A stretch of DNA of 64,000 nt from Clostridiales bacterium (GTDB lineage Bacteria; Bacillota_A; Clostridia; Oscillospirales; Oscillospiraceae). Made by a program: the position numbers and the translations under genes. The stretch is from positions 149,769 through 213,768 of the forward strand of contig SFKX01000004.1 of the NCBI GenBank assembly GCA_004553625.1, read 5' to 3'. The notes under the pieces are model-generated. The model was not told the origin of the DNA. It did no database searches and was given only the letters and a program-made list of their open reading frames with translations. How positions within the stretch are numbered: position 1 is the stretch's first letter; each line of letters begins with the position of its first letter. Of the stretch, positions 1 to 8,134 are shown piece by piece.

Positions 1-507
1 TGGGTCATCCGCGGCACGCCGCTCATGCTGCAGCTTTATATAATCTTCTACATACCCGGCTACATCTTCAAGACCAACCCCTGGAGCTTCCCGGAGGGGC
101 GTTTTGCCGCGGCGGCGGTGATGTTCGTCATAAACTACGCCTGCTATTTTTCGGAAATCTACCGCGGCGGCATCCAGGGCGTACCCATAGGCCAGCAGGA
201 GGCCGGGCAGGTGCTGGGCATGACGAAGGGGCAGATCTTCCGCCACGTCACGCTGCTGCAGATGATAAAGCGCATCGTGCCGCCCATGGCAAACGAGATA
301 ATCACCCTGGTGAAGGACACCTCCCTCGCCCGCATCATCTCCTACCAGGAGGTCATCTGGGCGGGCTACGCCTTCCTCAAGGGCTCGCACGGCTACTCCG
401 GCCTCATCTGGCCGCTGTTTTTCACCGGCGTATATTACCTCATCTTCAACGGCGTCGTCTCCTTCCTGCTGGCCAGGCTGGAGCGGAAGCTCGAGTTCTT
501 CAGGTAA
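1..507 (+). CDS. Polar amino-acid ABC transporter permease (5' end outside window)
   Basis: Inner-membrane permease of a HisM/GlnP-type amino-acid importer. The reading frame is open from base 1 and begins inside the conserved motif W-V-I-R-G-T-P-L, which sits in the first part of the transmembrane domain of this family, so the start codon and first helix are missing. The EAA-type coupling loop is visible as Q-E-A-G-Q-V-L-G-M near residue 65, followed by the typical P-P-M-A-N-E-I-I-T-L-V-K-D-T-S-L stretch. The stop is 12 bases before the ATPase gene, with a G-rich ribosome binding site between them. The usual upstream binding-protein gene, if present, is outside the window. Amino-acid specificity cannot be read from the sequence. 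Confidence 0.93.
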   Translation, partial: WVIRGTPLMLQLYIIFYIPGYIFKTNPWSFPEGRFAAAAVMFVINYACYFSEIYRGGIQGVPIGQQEAGQVLGMTKGQIFRHVTLLQMIKRIVPPMANEIITLVKDTSLARIISYQEVIWAGYAFLKGSHGYSGLIWPLFFTGVYYLIFNGVVSFLLARLERKLEFFR

Positions 508-519
508 GGGGGTGCGAAC

Positions 520-1299
520 ATGTCGGTACTTGAGGTAAAAAACCTTGAAAAGCATTTCGATAAGACGAAAGTCCTGAACGACATCAGCTTCACGCTGGAG
601 CAGGGGCAGGCGCTTTCCATCATAGGCTCCTCGGGCTCGGGCAAGACGACGCTGCTGCGCTGCCTGAACTTTCTTGAGACGCCGGACGCCGGGAGCATCG
701 CCGTGAACGGCGAGACTCTGTTCGACGCGGCGGACCCCTCGACGCGCGGCGAGGCGGACGTGAGGCGCAAGAGGCTGCACTTCGGCCTGGTGTTCCAGAG
801 CTTCAACCTCTTCCCGCAGTACACGGCGCTGGGAAACGTCACCCTGGCGAGCCGGCTGCTCGCAAAGGAGCGCCCGGATTATAAGCAGAACAAAAAGGCC
901 ATCTTCGAGGCCATAGACAAGGAGGGCCTGGAGCTGCTTGCCTCGATGGGCCTCTCGGACAGGACGGAGCACTACCCGCACCAGCTCTCCGGCGGGCAGC
1001 AGCAGCGCGTGGCGATAGCGCGGGCGCTGGCCCTGCACCCGGACATCCTCTGCTTCGACGAGCCGACGAGCGCGCTGGACCCGGAGCTCACGGGCGAGGT
1101 GCTGCGCGTCATACGCGAGCTGGCCGAGCGCAGGACGACGATGATAATCGTCACGCACGAGATGCACTTCGCGCGCGAGGTGTCGGACAGGGTCATCTTC
1201 ATGGACGGCGGCTTCATCGTGGAGCAGGGCGGCCCGGAGATAATCGAAAACCCGCAGATGGAGAGGACGCGGAAGTTCCTCTCGAGCTACGGGCAGTAG
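520..1299 (+). CDS. Polar amino-acid ABC transporter ATP-binding protein
   Basis: Cytoplasmic ATPase of 259 residues that powers the importer encoded just upstream (GlnQ/HisP family). Walker A is GSSGSGKTT near residue 36, the signature is LSGGQQQRVAIARAL near 155, Walker B with D-E-P-T-S-A-L-D follows near 180, and the H-loop is in I-I-V-T-H-E-M-H. All catalytic elements are intact and the length is normal. The ATG is preceded by AAGGGGG, which overlaps the end of the permease gene, so the two are co-transcribed. A strong hairpin terminator follows about 55 bases after the stop. Substrate is unknown but basic or polar amino acids are typical. Confidence 0.96.
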   Translation: MSVLEVKNLEKHFDKTKVLNDISFTLEQGQALSIIGSSGSGKTTLLRCLNFLETPDAGSIAVNGETLFDAADPSTRGEADVRRKRLHFGLVFQSFNLFPQYTALGNVTLASRLLAKERPDYKQNKKAIFEAIDKEGLELLASMGLSDRTEHYPHQLSGGQQQRVAIARALALHPDILCFDEPTSALDPELTGEVLRVIRELAERRTTMIIVTHEMHFAREVSDRVIFMDGGFIVEQGGPEIIENPQMERTRKFLSSYGQ

Positions 1300-1353
1300 G
1301 CAGAGAATTTACAAATTTCCACTTGAATGTGGCTGTCGAATATAATACTATTA

Positions 1354-1388
1354 TGGTTGCGCCCCGCGCGGGCGCAACCATTTTATCT
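1354..1388 (+). terminator. Rho-independent terminator after the amino-acid ABC genes
   Basis: Arms TGGTTGCGCC (1354-1363) and GGCGCAACCA (1371-1380) pair perfectly, extended by one C-G pair, and are followed by TTTTATCTT. It lies between the ATPase and the binding-protein-like gene. A TATAAT at 1341-1346 just upstream has no convincing -35, so whether the downstream gene is read through this hairpin or from a separate promoter is open. Confidence 0.75.
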
Positions 1389-1405
1389 TCTGGGGGCTGG
1401 GCCGC

Positions 1406-2200
1406 TTGAAAAGAAAGATCAGATACCTGGCGCTGGCGCTGGTCCTGTGCCTCATGCTTCCGCTGACGGGCTGCGGGAAGATAACGGGGCGCTACCGCGT
1501 CCTGGAAACGCTGGATACGCAGTCCTTTTCAATAGGCTTCCGGGACGGGGACTATGTGCAGTATTACGTCGAGGCCGCGCTCAAGGTCCTGGCCGCGGAC
1601 GGAACGGTGCAGCGCCTGGCGATGCAGTGGTTCGGGGAGGACAGGACGAGCTTTTCAAAGGACATAAACGCGCTGGAGAAGGTCGGCGCGGCGGCATCGC
1701 GGACCCTGCTGCTCGGCGCGGATACGGACGTTTTCCCCATGAGCTACGAGGAAAACGGCAGCTACGCCGGCTTTGATATAGACCTCGCGCGGGAGGTGTG
1801 CAACCGCCTGGGCTGGGAGCTGAAAGTCATCCCGATAAAGGCGGAAAACGCCTATGTCGAGCTCTCGAGCGGGAACATAGACGTGGCCTGGGGCGGCCTG
1901 GTCCTGGATAACGAAGAGGGCAAGTACGAGACCCTCTCGCCCTATCTGTCGAACGACATCGTCCTCGTGACCCTGGCGGACGGCGGGGCGAAATCCCTGC
2001 GCGGGCTCAAGGGCCAGAGCCTGGGCGTGACGACCGAGACAAAGTTCATGAACGCCCTCTCCTCGAACGAAAAGCTAATGGAGCGCTTCGACCAGATAAA
2101 ACGTCTGACCGGCGGCTCCAAGGCCCTGCTGGACGCGCTGACGAACCGCGAGGTGGACGCCATCATCGTCTACAGCATCGCCCTCGCATACTACGGCTGA
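1406..2200 (+). CDS. Lipoprotein, type-3 substrate-binding domain with apparently permuted order
   Basis: Predicted extracytoplasmic lipoprotein of 264 residues starting at TTG, with a signal peptide and lipobox L-T-G-C (Cys23). The fold belongs to the SBP family 3 that feeds polar amino-acid importers such as the one upstream. The order is unusual. Residues about 30-82 (Y-R-V-L-E ... F-S-I-G-F-R-D-G-D ... A-D-G-T-V ... Q-W-F-G-E-D) match what is normally the C-terminal end of the family. Residues about 99-264 match the normal N-terminus (L-L-L-G-A-D, G-F-D-I-D-L-A-R-E-V) through the hinge strand E-V-D-A-I-I-V-Y-S, where the protein stops. The pieces together make one complete domain, so this looks like a circular permutation rather than a truncation. 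Ligand unknown. Confidence 0.85.
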   Translation: MKRKIRYLALALVLCLMLPLTGCGKITGRYRVLETLDTQSFSIGFRDGDYVQYYVEAALKVLAADGTVQRLAMQWFGEDRTSFSKDINALEKVGAAASRTLLLGADTDVFPMSYEENGSYAGFDIDLAREVCNRLGWELKVIPIKAENAYVELSSGNIDVAWGGLVLDNEEGKYETLSPYLSNDIVLVTLADGGAKSLRGLKGQSLGVTTETKFMNALSSNEKLMERFDQIKRLTGGSKALLDALTNREVDAIIVYSIALAYYG

Positions 2201-2205
2201 GAAAA

Positions 2206-2240
2206 AAGAGCGCCGCCCTCAAAATGAGGGCGGCGCTCTT
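2206..2240. terminator. Bidirectional terminator between convergent genes
   Basis: A perfect 15-bp stem (AAGAGCGCCGCCCTC at 2206-2220 with its complement at 2226-2240) has an AAAAT loop. It is flanked by A-rich sequence on the left and T-rich sequence on the right, so it can stop transcription from both the binding-protein gene and the aldolase gene. Confidence 0.88.
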
Positions 2241-2259
2241 TGCGTTTGCGTAAAAGGGC

Positions 2260-3288
2260 TCAGAGGGCCTCGATGTCGGCTATGAGCGCGTCCACGTCCG
2301 CGGGCTTTGTGGCCCAGCTGGTGCAGAAGCGGACGGCGCGGTGCGTCTCGTCCACCCTGGCCCAGTCGGAGAAGCTGTATTTTTCCGCGAGCTTTGCCAG
2401 CTGCGCGTCCGGGACTATCGGGAACTGCTGGTTCGTGGGGGAGTCGTAGAGCAGGGGCCAGCCCTTTTTCTCAAAGGCGGCGCGCAGGCGCAGCGCCAGG
2501 GCGACCTCGCGCTCGCCCGTGCGCTCGTAGAGCCCGTCCAACATGAGCGTTTCAAACATGACGCCCAGGAGTCTGCCCTTGGCGAACATGCCGCCGCGCT
2601 GCTTGATGATGTAGCGGAAGTCCCGGCCCAGGGCCTCGTTCGTGATGACGACGGCCTCTCCGAAGAGGGCGCCGAGCTTCGTCCCGCCTATGTAGAACAC
2701 GTCGGTGAGCCGGGCGAGCTCGGGCAGGCCGACGTCCGTGCAGGCCAGCGCCGTGCCGAGCCTGGCCCCGTCCACAAAGAGGACGAGCCCCTTCTCGCGG
2801 CAGGCCGCGCTTATCGCCTCCAGCTCCGCGAGGGAGTAGACCGTGCCGTTTTCCGTAGGCTGGGAGATGTACACCATCGCGGGCTGGGGCTGGTGCTCGT
2901 GCGTCGAGTCCGCCCAGTGGGCCTCGACGCAATTTTTGATCTGCTCTGCATTTATCTTGCCGTCCGGGCTGGGCAGAGCGATGACCTTGTGACCGGTGGC
3001 CTCGACGGAGCCGGTCTCGTGGACCGCGATATGCCCCGTATCTGCCGCCATGACCGCCTGGTGCGGCCTGAGCGCCGCGGCGATGACGGTCAGGTTGGCC
3101 TGCGTCCCGCCGACGAGGAAGTGGACCGCGGCCTCCGGCGCGCGGCACTTCTCACGGATGAGCCGCGCCGCGTTTTCACAGTGCGCGTCCTCCCCGTAGC
3201 CGGGGGTCTGTTCCAGGTTGGTCCTCTGCAGGGCCTCCATAATCTCGGGCAGCGCGCCCTCCAGGTAATCGCTCTCGAACCTCAGCAT
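2260..3288 (-). CDS. Threonine aldolase / beta-eliminating-lyase-like PLP enzyme
   Basis: PLP-dependent fold-type I enzyme of 342 residues, closest in motif to low-specificity L-threonine aldolase, which cleaves threonine or allo-threonine to glycine and acetaldehyde. Visible landmarks are G-G-T-Q-A-N near residue 60, the cofactor-ring aspartate in F-V-D-G-A-R-L-G (Asp173), and the Schiff-base lysine in I-G-G-T-K-L-G (Lys204). Length is typical. The start lies three bases after the stop of the Clp ATPase gene, and its ribosome binding site GGAGGCGG is inside that gene, so it is probably translated from the same heat-shock-controlled transcript. Other members of the beta-eliminating lyase family cannot be excluded without biochemical data. 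Confidence 0.85.
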   Translation of the reverse strand: MLRFESDYLEGALPEIMEALQRTNLEQTPGYGEDAHCENAARLIREKCRAPEAAVHFLVGGTQANLTVIAAALRPHQAVMAADTGHIAVHETGSVEATGHKVIALPSPDGKINAEQIKNCVEAHWADSTHEHQPQPAMVYISQPTENGTVYSLAELEAISAACREKGLVLFVDGARLGTALACTDVGLPELARLTDVFYIGGTKLGALFGEAVVITNEALGRDFRYIIKQRGGMFAKGRLLGVMFETLMLDGLYERTGEREVALALRLRAAFEKKGWPLLYDSPTNQQFPIVPDAQLAKLAEKYSFSDWARVDETHRAVRFCTSWATKPADVDALIADIEAL

Positions 3289-3291
3289 GGC

Positions 3292-5628
3292 TCATTCCGC
3301 CTCCACAATAACTTTTTCGCCCTCGGACCTGAGCCTTATCGCGCTCACGTTCCCGCGCCTGCCGTCCACGATGACGGAGGCCATGGCGTCCTCTATATCC
3401 TTCTGGATCGTGCGGCGCAGGTTTCTGGCGCCGTAGGTCTGGCTGTAGCTCTTTTTCACGAGGTAGTCCAGAACGCTCTCGTCCCAGGAGAGCTCCATGC
3501 CCTTTTCGCGCATGAGCTCGCGCACCTCCGCGAGCATCAGGCCCGCGATGGCGCGGAAGTTTTCTTCCGTCAGCCGGTTGAAGCAGATGATCTCGTCCAC
3601 GCGGTTTATGAACTCGGGGCGCAGGAAGTCGCCCAGGGCCTTCATCGCGCGCTCGCGGTCCTTGTCTGCGGCGGTCCCGGCGAAGCCGAGCGAGCCGCTC
3701 TTCGTGTTGCTACCGGCGTTTGTCGTCATGATGATGACGGTGTTCTCAAAGTTTATATTCCTGCCCTGCGCGTCTGTGATATGCCCGTCGTCCAGGATCT
3801 GGAGCAGGATGTTCATGACGTCCGGGTGCGCCTTTTCTATCTCGTCGAAGAGGACGACGGAATAGGGCTTGCGGCGGATCTTCTCCGTGAGCTGGCCGGC
3901 CTCATCATAGCCGACGTAGCCCGGGGGCGAGCCGATGATGCGCGAGACGGAGAACTTCTCCATGAACTCGGACATGTCTAGCCTGATAAGGCTCTCGGGC
4001 GAATTGAAGAGGTCCGCGGCGAGGCGCTTCACGAGCTCTGTCTTGCCGACGCCCGTACCGCCGACGAAGATGAAGCTCACGGGCTTGCGCTTGGCCTGGA
4101 GTCCCACGCGGCTGCGCTTTATGGCGGCGCATACGGCGTCAATGGCCTCGTCCTGGCCGACGATGTGCTCGCGGAGCCGCGAGCCCAGCTTGGAGAGCCT
4201 GTCGAACTCGTCCTCGGTGATGGAGCTTGCGGGTATCTTCGTCCAGAGCTCGATGACCCGGGCGAGGTTTTCGCGCGTGAGCTCGGGCTGAGCGCCCTTG
4301 AGCCGGTTGAGCTCGTCGGTGAGCTGCATGATGGTCGTCCGGATGACGGCAAGGCGCTCGTAGTGCTCGTTTTCGGTGTCCGCGAGCAGGAGGTCGCGCT
4401 CCTTGTTGAGGTCGTCGATCTCCTTCTGGGCCTCGTCCATGCGGGCGAGGGTGCGGTCCTTGAGGTTCACGTCCGAGCAGGCCTCGTCTATGAGGTCTAT
4501 GGCCTTGTCGGGCAGGTAGCGGTCGGTTATATACCGCTCGCTGAGGAGCACCGCCTCGCGGCACATCTGCTTTGAGATTTTGACCTTGTGGCAGTCCTCA
4601 TAGTAGTGGGCGATGCCCTCGAGGATCTTGACGCTGTCCTCGATGGAGGGCTCCGCCACGGTGACGGGCTGGAAGCGCCGCTCGAGGGCGGCGTCCTTTT
4701 CGATGTGCTTGCGGTACTCGGTGAAGGTCGTCGCGCCGATGACCTGTATCTCGCCCCTGGAGAGGGCGGGCTTCAGGATGTTCGCAGCGTTCATGCTGCC
4801 CTCGGCGTCGCCCGCGCCGACGATGTTGTGGACCTCGTCTATGACGAGGATGATGTTCCCTGTCTTGCGGATCTCCTCGATGAGCCCCTTCATGCGGCTC
4901 TCGAACTGGCCGCGGAACTGCGTGCCTGCGACGAGGGCCGTGAGGTCGAGGAGGTACACCTCCTTGTCGCGCAGCTTGTAGGGGACGCTGCGGTCGGCTA
5001 TCCTCTGGGCAAGCCCCTCCGCGATGGCCGTCTTGCCGACGCCGGGCTCGCCAATGAGGCAGGGGTTGTTCTTCTGCCTGCGGTTGAGGATCTGGATGAC
5101 GCGCTCGAGTTCCTCCTCGCGGCCGATCATGGCGTCGAGCTTGCCCTGGCGCGCCCTGTCCGTGAGGTTTATGCAGTAATTATCCAAAAACTTCTTCTTG
5201 GGCCGCGGCGGGGCCTGGGTCTGGCCCTGCTGCGAGGCTCCGCCCCCCTGCTCCGGGCCGCTCTGCGCGGGCGTGAGCTCGCCGCCGGAGGCGCTCGCCT
5301 CCGGCTTCTGGCCGCCCATGTTCCCGAAGAGCCGGTTCAGGAAGGGGAAGGTCGCCGTTTTGCCCTCGTCGTCGGAATCCGAGTCGCTGTTTTCGATGTC
5401 CATGAGGCCCTCGGCATTGCCCAGGGCTTCCATCATCTCGTTGGTCAGGCCGTCCAGCTCGTCGTCGGAGAGGCCCATCTTGTTTATCACGTCGTCCACG
5501 GGCTTGATGTGCAACTCGCGCGCGCACTTGAGGCAGAGCCCCTCGTTCTTCGCCTGGCCGCCCTCCAGCCTTGTTATGAATATCACCGCCACATTCTTCT
5601 TGCAGCGTGAGCAAAGAGTTGGTTGCAT
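3292..5628 (-). CDS. clpE: ClpE-type ATP-dependent Clp protease ATP-binding subunit
   Basis: Hexameric AAA+ unfoldase of 778 residues that feeds proteins to ClpP or disaggregates them. The N-terminus is a four-cysteine zinc finger (Cys6, Cys9, Cys32, Cys35), the hallmark of ClpE, instead of the double Clp_N domain of ClpC. A glycine/glutamine-rich linker follows, then AAA1 (GEPGVGKT), a UVR-like coiled segment (E-N-E-H-Y-E-R-L-A) and AAA2 (GGTGVGKTE). The C-terminus is a Clp D2-small domain. Both Walker A motifs are intact. It is somewhat longer than Bacillus ClpE because of the linker. The promoter carries a CIRCE operator, indicating HrcA control rather than the CtsR control known for Bacillus clpE. 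Confidence 0.93.
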   Translation of the reverse strand: MQPTLCSRCKKNVAVIFITRLEGGQAKNEGLCLKCARELHIKPVDDVINKMGLSDDELDGLTNEMMEALGNAEGLMDIENSDSDSDDEGKTATFPFLNRLFGNMGGQKPEASASGGELTPAQSGPEQGGGASQQGQTQAPPRPKKKFLDNYCINLTDRARQGKLDAMIGREEELERVIQILNRRQKNNPCLIGEPGVGKTAIAEGLAQRIADRSVPYKLRDKEVYLLDLTALVAGTQFRGQFESRMKGLIEEIRKTGNIILVIDEVHNIVGAGDAEGSMNAANILKPALSRGEIQVIGATTFTEYRKHIEKDAALERRFQPVTVAEPSIEDSVKILEGIAHYYEDCHKVKISKQMCREAVLLSERYITDRYLPDKAIDLIDEACSDVNLKDRTLARMDEAQKEIDDLNKERDLLLADTENEHYERLAVIRTTIMQLTDELNRLKGAQPELTRENLARVIELWTKIPASSITEDEFDRLSKLGSRLREHIVGQDEAIDAVCAAIKRSRVGLQAKRKPVSFIFVGGTGVGKTELVKRLAADLFNSPESLIRLDMSEFMEKFSVSRIIGSPPGYVGYDEAGQLTEKIRRKPYSVVLFDEIEKAHPDVMNILLQILDDGHITDAQGRNINFENTVIIMTTNAGSNTKSGSLGFAGTAADKDRERAMKALGDFLRPEFINRVDEIICFNRLTEENFRAIAGLMLAEVRELMREKGMELSWDESVLDYLVKKSYSQTYGARNLRRTIQKDIEDAMASVIVDGRRGNVSAIRLRSEGEKVIVEAE

Positions 5629-5665
5629 AGTATGGTCTCCTGTCAGATAGTCTCCGAAAATTAAA

Positions 5666-5692
5666 TTAGCACTCTTTTTCTTCGAGTGCTAA
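5666..5692. promoter_or_regulatory. CIRCE operator (HrcA binding site)
   Basis: Perfect match to the consensus TTAGCACTC-N9-GAGTGCTAA, with the spacer TTTTTCTTC. It lies 38 bases upstream of the clpE start, overlaps the -10 box, and covers the expected transcription start, as expected for repression by HrcA. No hrcA, grpE, dnaK or groE gene is in this window. Confidence 0.97.
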
Positions 5693-5719
5693 TTTATCAC
5701 CAAGTTCTCAGAATGTCAA
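5691..5719 (-). promoter_or_regulatory. Sigma-A promoter of clpE
   Basis: On the minus strand TTGACA (5714-5719) is followed after exactly 17 bases by TAAATT (5691-5696), which runs into the CIRCE element. The ribosome binding site AGGAGA precedes the clpE ATG. Confidence 0.9.
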
Positions 5720-5763
5720 CACCGGCGGGCCGGAATTGACATTTTGTTCATATATTCGCAGAC

Positions 5764-6480
5764 TCAGATACCGAGACCCGCCGTGAGGAAGTCTATCGAA
5801 TGGAAAAACTTTGCCAGGAGCGTATCTCCGAAGGTATCGAGCCCGATGGCCAGGCCGCCGAAGCGGAGTATCCAGGAAAGGAGCATGCAGTAGAGTATAC
5901 CCGTGAAGAGGCCGACGGCCGCGCCGCCCGCGTCGTTGAGGACATCCATATTCGGGATGCGGAAGGAGAGGTTCGGGATATTGGCGAGGGTCATGAGCGT
6001 GATGAGGAAGATGATGAAGAGCAGCGCCACTCCGGCGATATAGGCCACGCGGGTGCAGAGGACCTCGACTATGGCCTCCTCGATGGTGCTGTTGTGGCTG
6101 TCCGCGTACTCCTCCGCCTCAGTGGCCATCTGGTCCGCGGCGTCGTCATAGATGCCGAAGGTCTTGTAGCAGGTGGCACAGAAGTTGTGGCGGAGCTCCG
6201 GGTCGTCCGCGAGGATATCCTCATAGGAGAGCTCGGTATTGGCGATGCCCATGTCCTCGAGCACGGTCTCCTGCATCTGGCTCTCGACGTAGCCGCTGGC
6301 GAAGGGCCGCAGCGCCGGGACGACCTCATAGGAAAAGGCCGAGGACACCAGCGAGGCCCCGTAGAGCGAGACGACGATCGCCACGACTCCGGCTATGCCC
6401 AGGATGAAGCCCTTTTTGTAGCCGGACCAGATGCTGATTATTATTATGGCAAGAAGAACGAGATCTATGACAGTTCTCAT
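5764..6480 (-). CDS. CvpA family membrane protein
   Basis: Predicted integral membrane protein of 238 residues. The first helix is V-I-D-L-V-L-L-A-I-I-I-I-S, followed by G-Y-K-K-G-F-I-L-G-I-A-G, the characteristic start of the CvpA (colicin V production) family, then further hydrophobic segments and a large extracytoplasmic loop of about 75 residues. The start at 6480 is chosen over an in-frame ATG 21 bases upstream because AAAGGGGG sits 7 bases before it. It is the last gene of the minus-strand operon that contains ecfA1A2T and truA. The function of the family is poorly known; envelope and purine-related roles have been reported in other bacteria. Confidence 0.8.
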   Translation of the reverse strand: MRTVIDLVLLAIIIISIWSGYKKGFILGIAGVVAIVVSLYGASLVSSAFSYEVVPALRPFASGYVESQMQETVLEDMGIANTELSYEDILADDPELRHNFCATCYKTFGIYDDAADQMATEAEEYADSHNSTIEEAIVEVLCTRVAYIAGVALLFIIFLITLMTLANIPNLSFRIPNMDVLNDAGGAAVGLFTGILYCMLLSWILRFGGLAIGLDTFGDTLLAKFFHSIDFLTAGLGI

Positions 6481-6507
6481 TTTTTTGCCCCCTTTACGCA
6501 CTTATCG

Positions 6508-7362
6508 CTATTCATTATATACCTCCGCGCCGCCCGCGTCCAGCACAACGCGCGTTTCTCCGAAGCGCAGGACTGCGGCATTATCTGAAAACTCCCAGGC
6601 GCTCAGTTCGGAAGCGTGCTCCCAGGTCTGGAGCTCCGCGCCGGAGAGGTCTAGGACCACGGTCTTTTCCGTCCCCACGGCGCAGACGGCCTCGCCGCCC
6701 AGGACAGCCAGGTCGAAGAGCGGCGCGGGGGACTCGTAACGCCAGAGCTCGGCCCCGTCCGCCGCGGCGATGCAGCGCAGCTGGGCTCCCTCCTCCGCCA
6801 GGCAGAGGACAAAGAAGCTCTCCCCGTCCGGCGCAAGCTCCAGCGCCACGGGCATAGCCGTCTCCGCGTACCAGGCGAGGGTCTTTTCGAGCTCCGCCCC
6901 GTAGAGCGTGACGCAGCCGAGGCAGTCCTCGGTCTCCGCCCCTGAGAGCAGGGCGAGGGCGTTTTCATTCACGGCGGCGTCGAAGAGCGGAGCCCCGGCC
7001 TCGAGTCTCCGGCTGTTCCCCTCCGCGTCCAGGACCAGGACGGAGCCCCCGCCCATGTCCCAGGCTGCCAGCGCGCCCGCGGAGGCGGCCAGCGCCGGTT
7101 TTTCCGCGGCGAAGTCCAGTTCCGTCAAAAGCTCGCCCGATTCGCCGAATATCCGCAGTTTAGTTGACGAACAAAGGGCGAAAGTGTTCCCGAACCGCGC
7201 CGCCGCTTCGCCTGGAGCCGGAGAAATTTTCGGCTCCTGTCCGTCTCCGCCGCGCCAGCGCAGGGAAAATGCCCAGACGGCGAGCGCCGCCAGGGTGAAG
7301 GCGCAGGCGCAGAAGGCCGCGCGCCTCAATCTAAGCCTCTTTTTGAGCGCCGGGTCTCTCAT
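6508..7362 (-). CDS. DUF5711-like membrane-anchored beta-propeller protein
   Basis: Protein of 284 residues with one N-terminal transmembrane helix (about residues 15-32, after a basic R/K stretch), so most of it is predicted outside the cell. The rest is a series of short repeats ending in V-L-D-A-E-G, V-T-L-Y-G, I-A-A-A-D-G-A-E-L-W and V-L-D-L-S-G-A-E-L. These look like PQQ/WD-type propeller blades and resemble the DUF5711 family seen in Oscillospiraceae. Its start lies inside the 3' end of truA (32-base overlap), so it is translationally coupled to that gene. No catalytic residues are evident, and the role is unknown. Confidence 0.65.
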   Translation of the reverse strand: MRDPALKKRLRLRRAAFCACAFTLAALAVWAFSLRWRGGDGQEPKISPAPGEAAARFGNTFALCSSTKLRIFGESGELLTELDFAAEKPALAASAGALAAWDMGGGSVLVLDAEGNSRRLEAGAPLFDAAVNENALALLSGAETEDCLGCVTLYGAELEKTLAWYAETAMPVALELAPDGESFFVLCLAEEGAQLRCIAAADGAELWRYESPAPLFDLAVLGGEAVCAVGTEKTVVLDLSGAELQTWEHASELSAWEFSDNAAVLRFGETRVVLDAGGAEVYNE

Positions 7363-8134
7363 CAGGATATTCCTCCCGCATCATGTCGCCCACGGCGCCC
7401 TCATACCAGAGCCTGCGCAGGTAGAGCCCCTGCGGCGGCATGGTCGGCCCCGTGAGCCGCCTGTCCCCGGTCTCGAGCAGGGCCGGTATCTCCTCCGGCT
7501 CCAGCTTCCCGTGGGAGGCGTAGACCATGGTGCCGACTATCGCGCGCACCATGTTGTAGAGAAACCCGTCCGCACATACGGCGACGCTTATCATGTCGCC
7601 CTCGCGCCAGGCCCGGCACCAGTGCACGGTGCGGACGGTGGTTTTTGTCTGCGTCCCCACGCTCCGGACTGCCTTGAAGTCGTGCCGGCCCTCGAAGGCC
7701 AGGCCCGCCGCGCGCATCCTGTCTATATCGAGGGGCGCGGGGTAGAAGCAGACCCGTTTCTGCAAAAAGGGGTCGCGTATGCGGGTGTTCATTATCTTGT
7801 ATATATATTCTTTCTTTATACAGCTTAAAATGGCATTGAAGTCCTCCGGCGCCTCGCAGGCCTCGAGGACGGCGATGTCGTCCGGCAGGCGGGTGTTGAC
7901 GGCGAGGGGCAGCCGCTCCACGGGTATGCGGCTCTCGGTGCGGAAGTTTGCGCAGTAGGAGAGCGCGTGGACCCCGGCGTCGGTGCGGCCGCAGCCGGTG
8001 AGCTTTACCCGCCCGCCGCAAACCTTCCCCAGCGCCTTTTCGAGCGTTTCGGCCACGCTGGCCTCCGTCTTTTGGACCTGCCAGCCGTGGTAGGCCGTGC
8101 CGTCGTAGCGGAGCTTTAAGGCGATGTTCCTCAT
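7331..8134 (-). CDS. truA: tRNA pseudouridine(38-40) synthase TruA
   Basis: Converts uridines 38-40 in the tRNA anticodon arm to pseudouridine. The 267-residue protein begins with R-N-I-A-L-K-L-R-Y-D-G-T-A-Y-H-G-W-Q and carries the catalytic aspartate in G-C-G-R-T-D-A-G-V-H-A. Near the C-terminus is the conserved F-L-Y-N-M-V-R-A-I-V-G-T. The ATG overlaps the ecfT stop in ATGA, which fixes the start and shows translational coupling. The order ecfA1-ecfA2-ecfT-truA is the classic Firmicutes arrangement. The last codons overlap the start of the next gene. Confidence 0.96.
   Translation of the reverse strand: MRNIALKLRYDGTAYHGWQVQKTEASVAETLEKALGKVCGGRVKLTGCGRTDAGVHALSYCANFRTESRIPVERLPLAVNTRLPDDIAVLEACEAPEDFNAILSCIKKEYIYKIMNTRIRDPFLQKRVCFYPAPLDIDRMRAAGLAFEGRHDFKAVRSVGTQTKTTVRTVHWCRAWREGDMISVAVCADGFLYNMVRAIVGTMVYASHGKLEPEEIPALLETGDRRLTGPTMPPQGLYLRRLWYEGAVGDMMREEYPDERPGAQKEA

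Noticed and set aside
1341..1346. TATAAT as promoter of the binding-protein gene
   Set aside because: No acceptable -35 is present at 16-18 bases and the site lies directly before a terminator hairpin.
2341..3981. Plus-strand frame of 546 codons across the aldolase and clpE genes
   Set aside because: Antisense shadow; no start signal and no recognisable domain.
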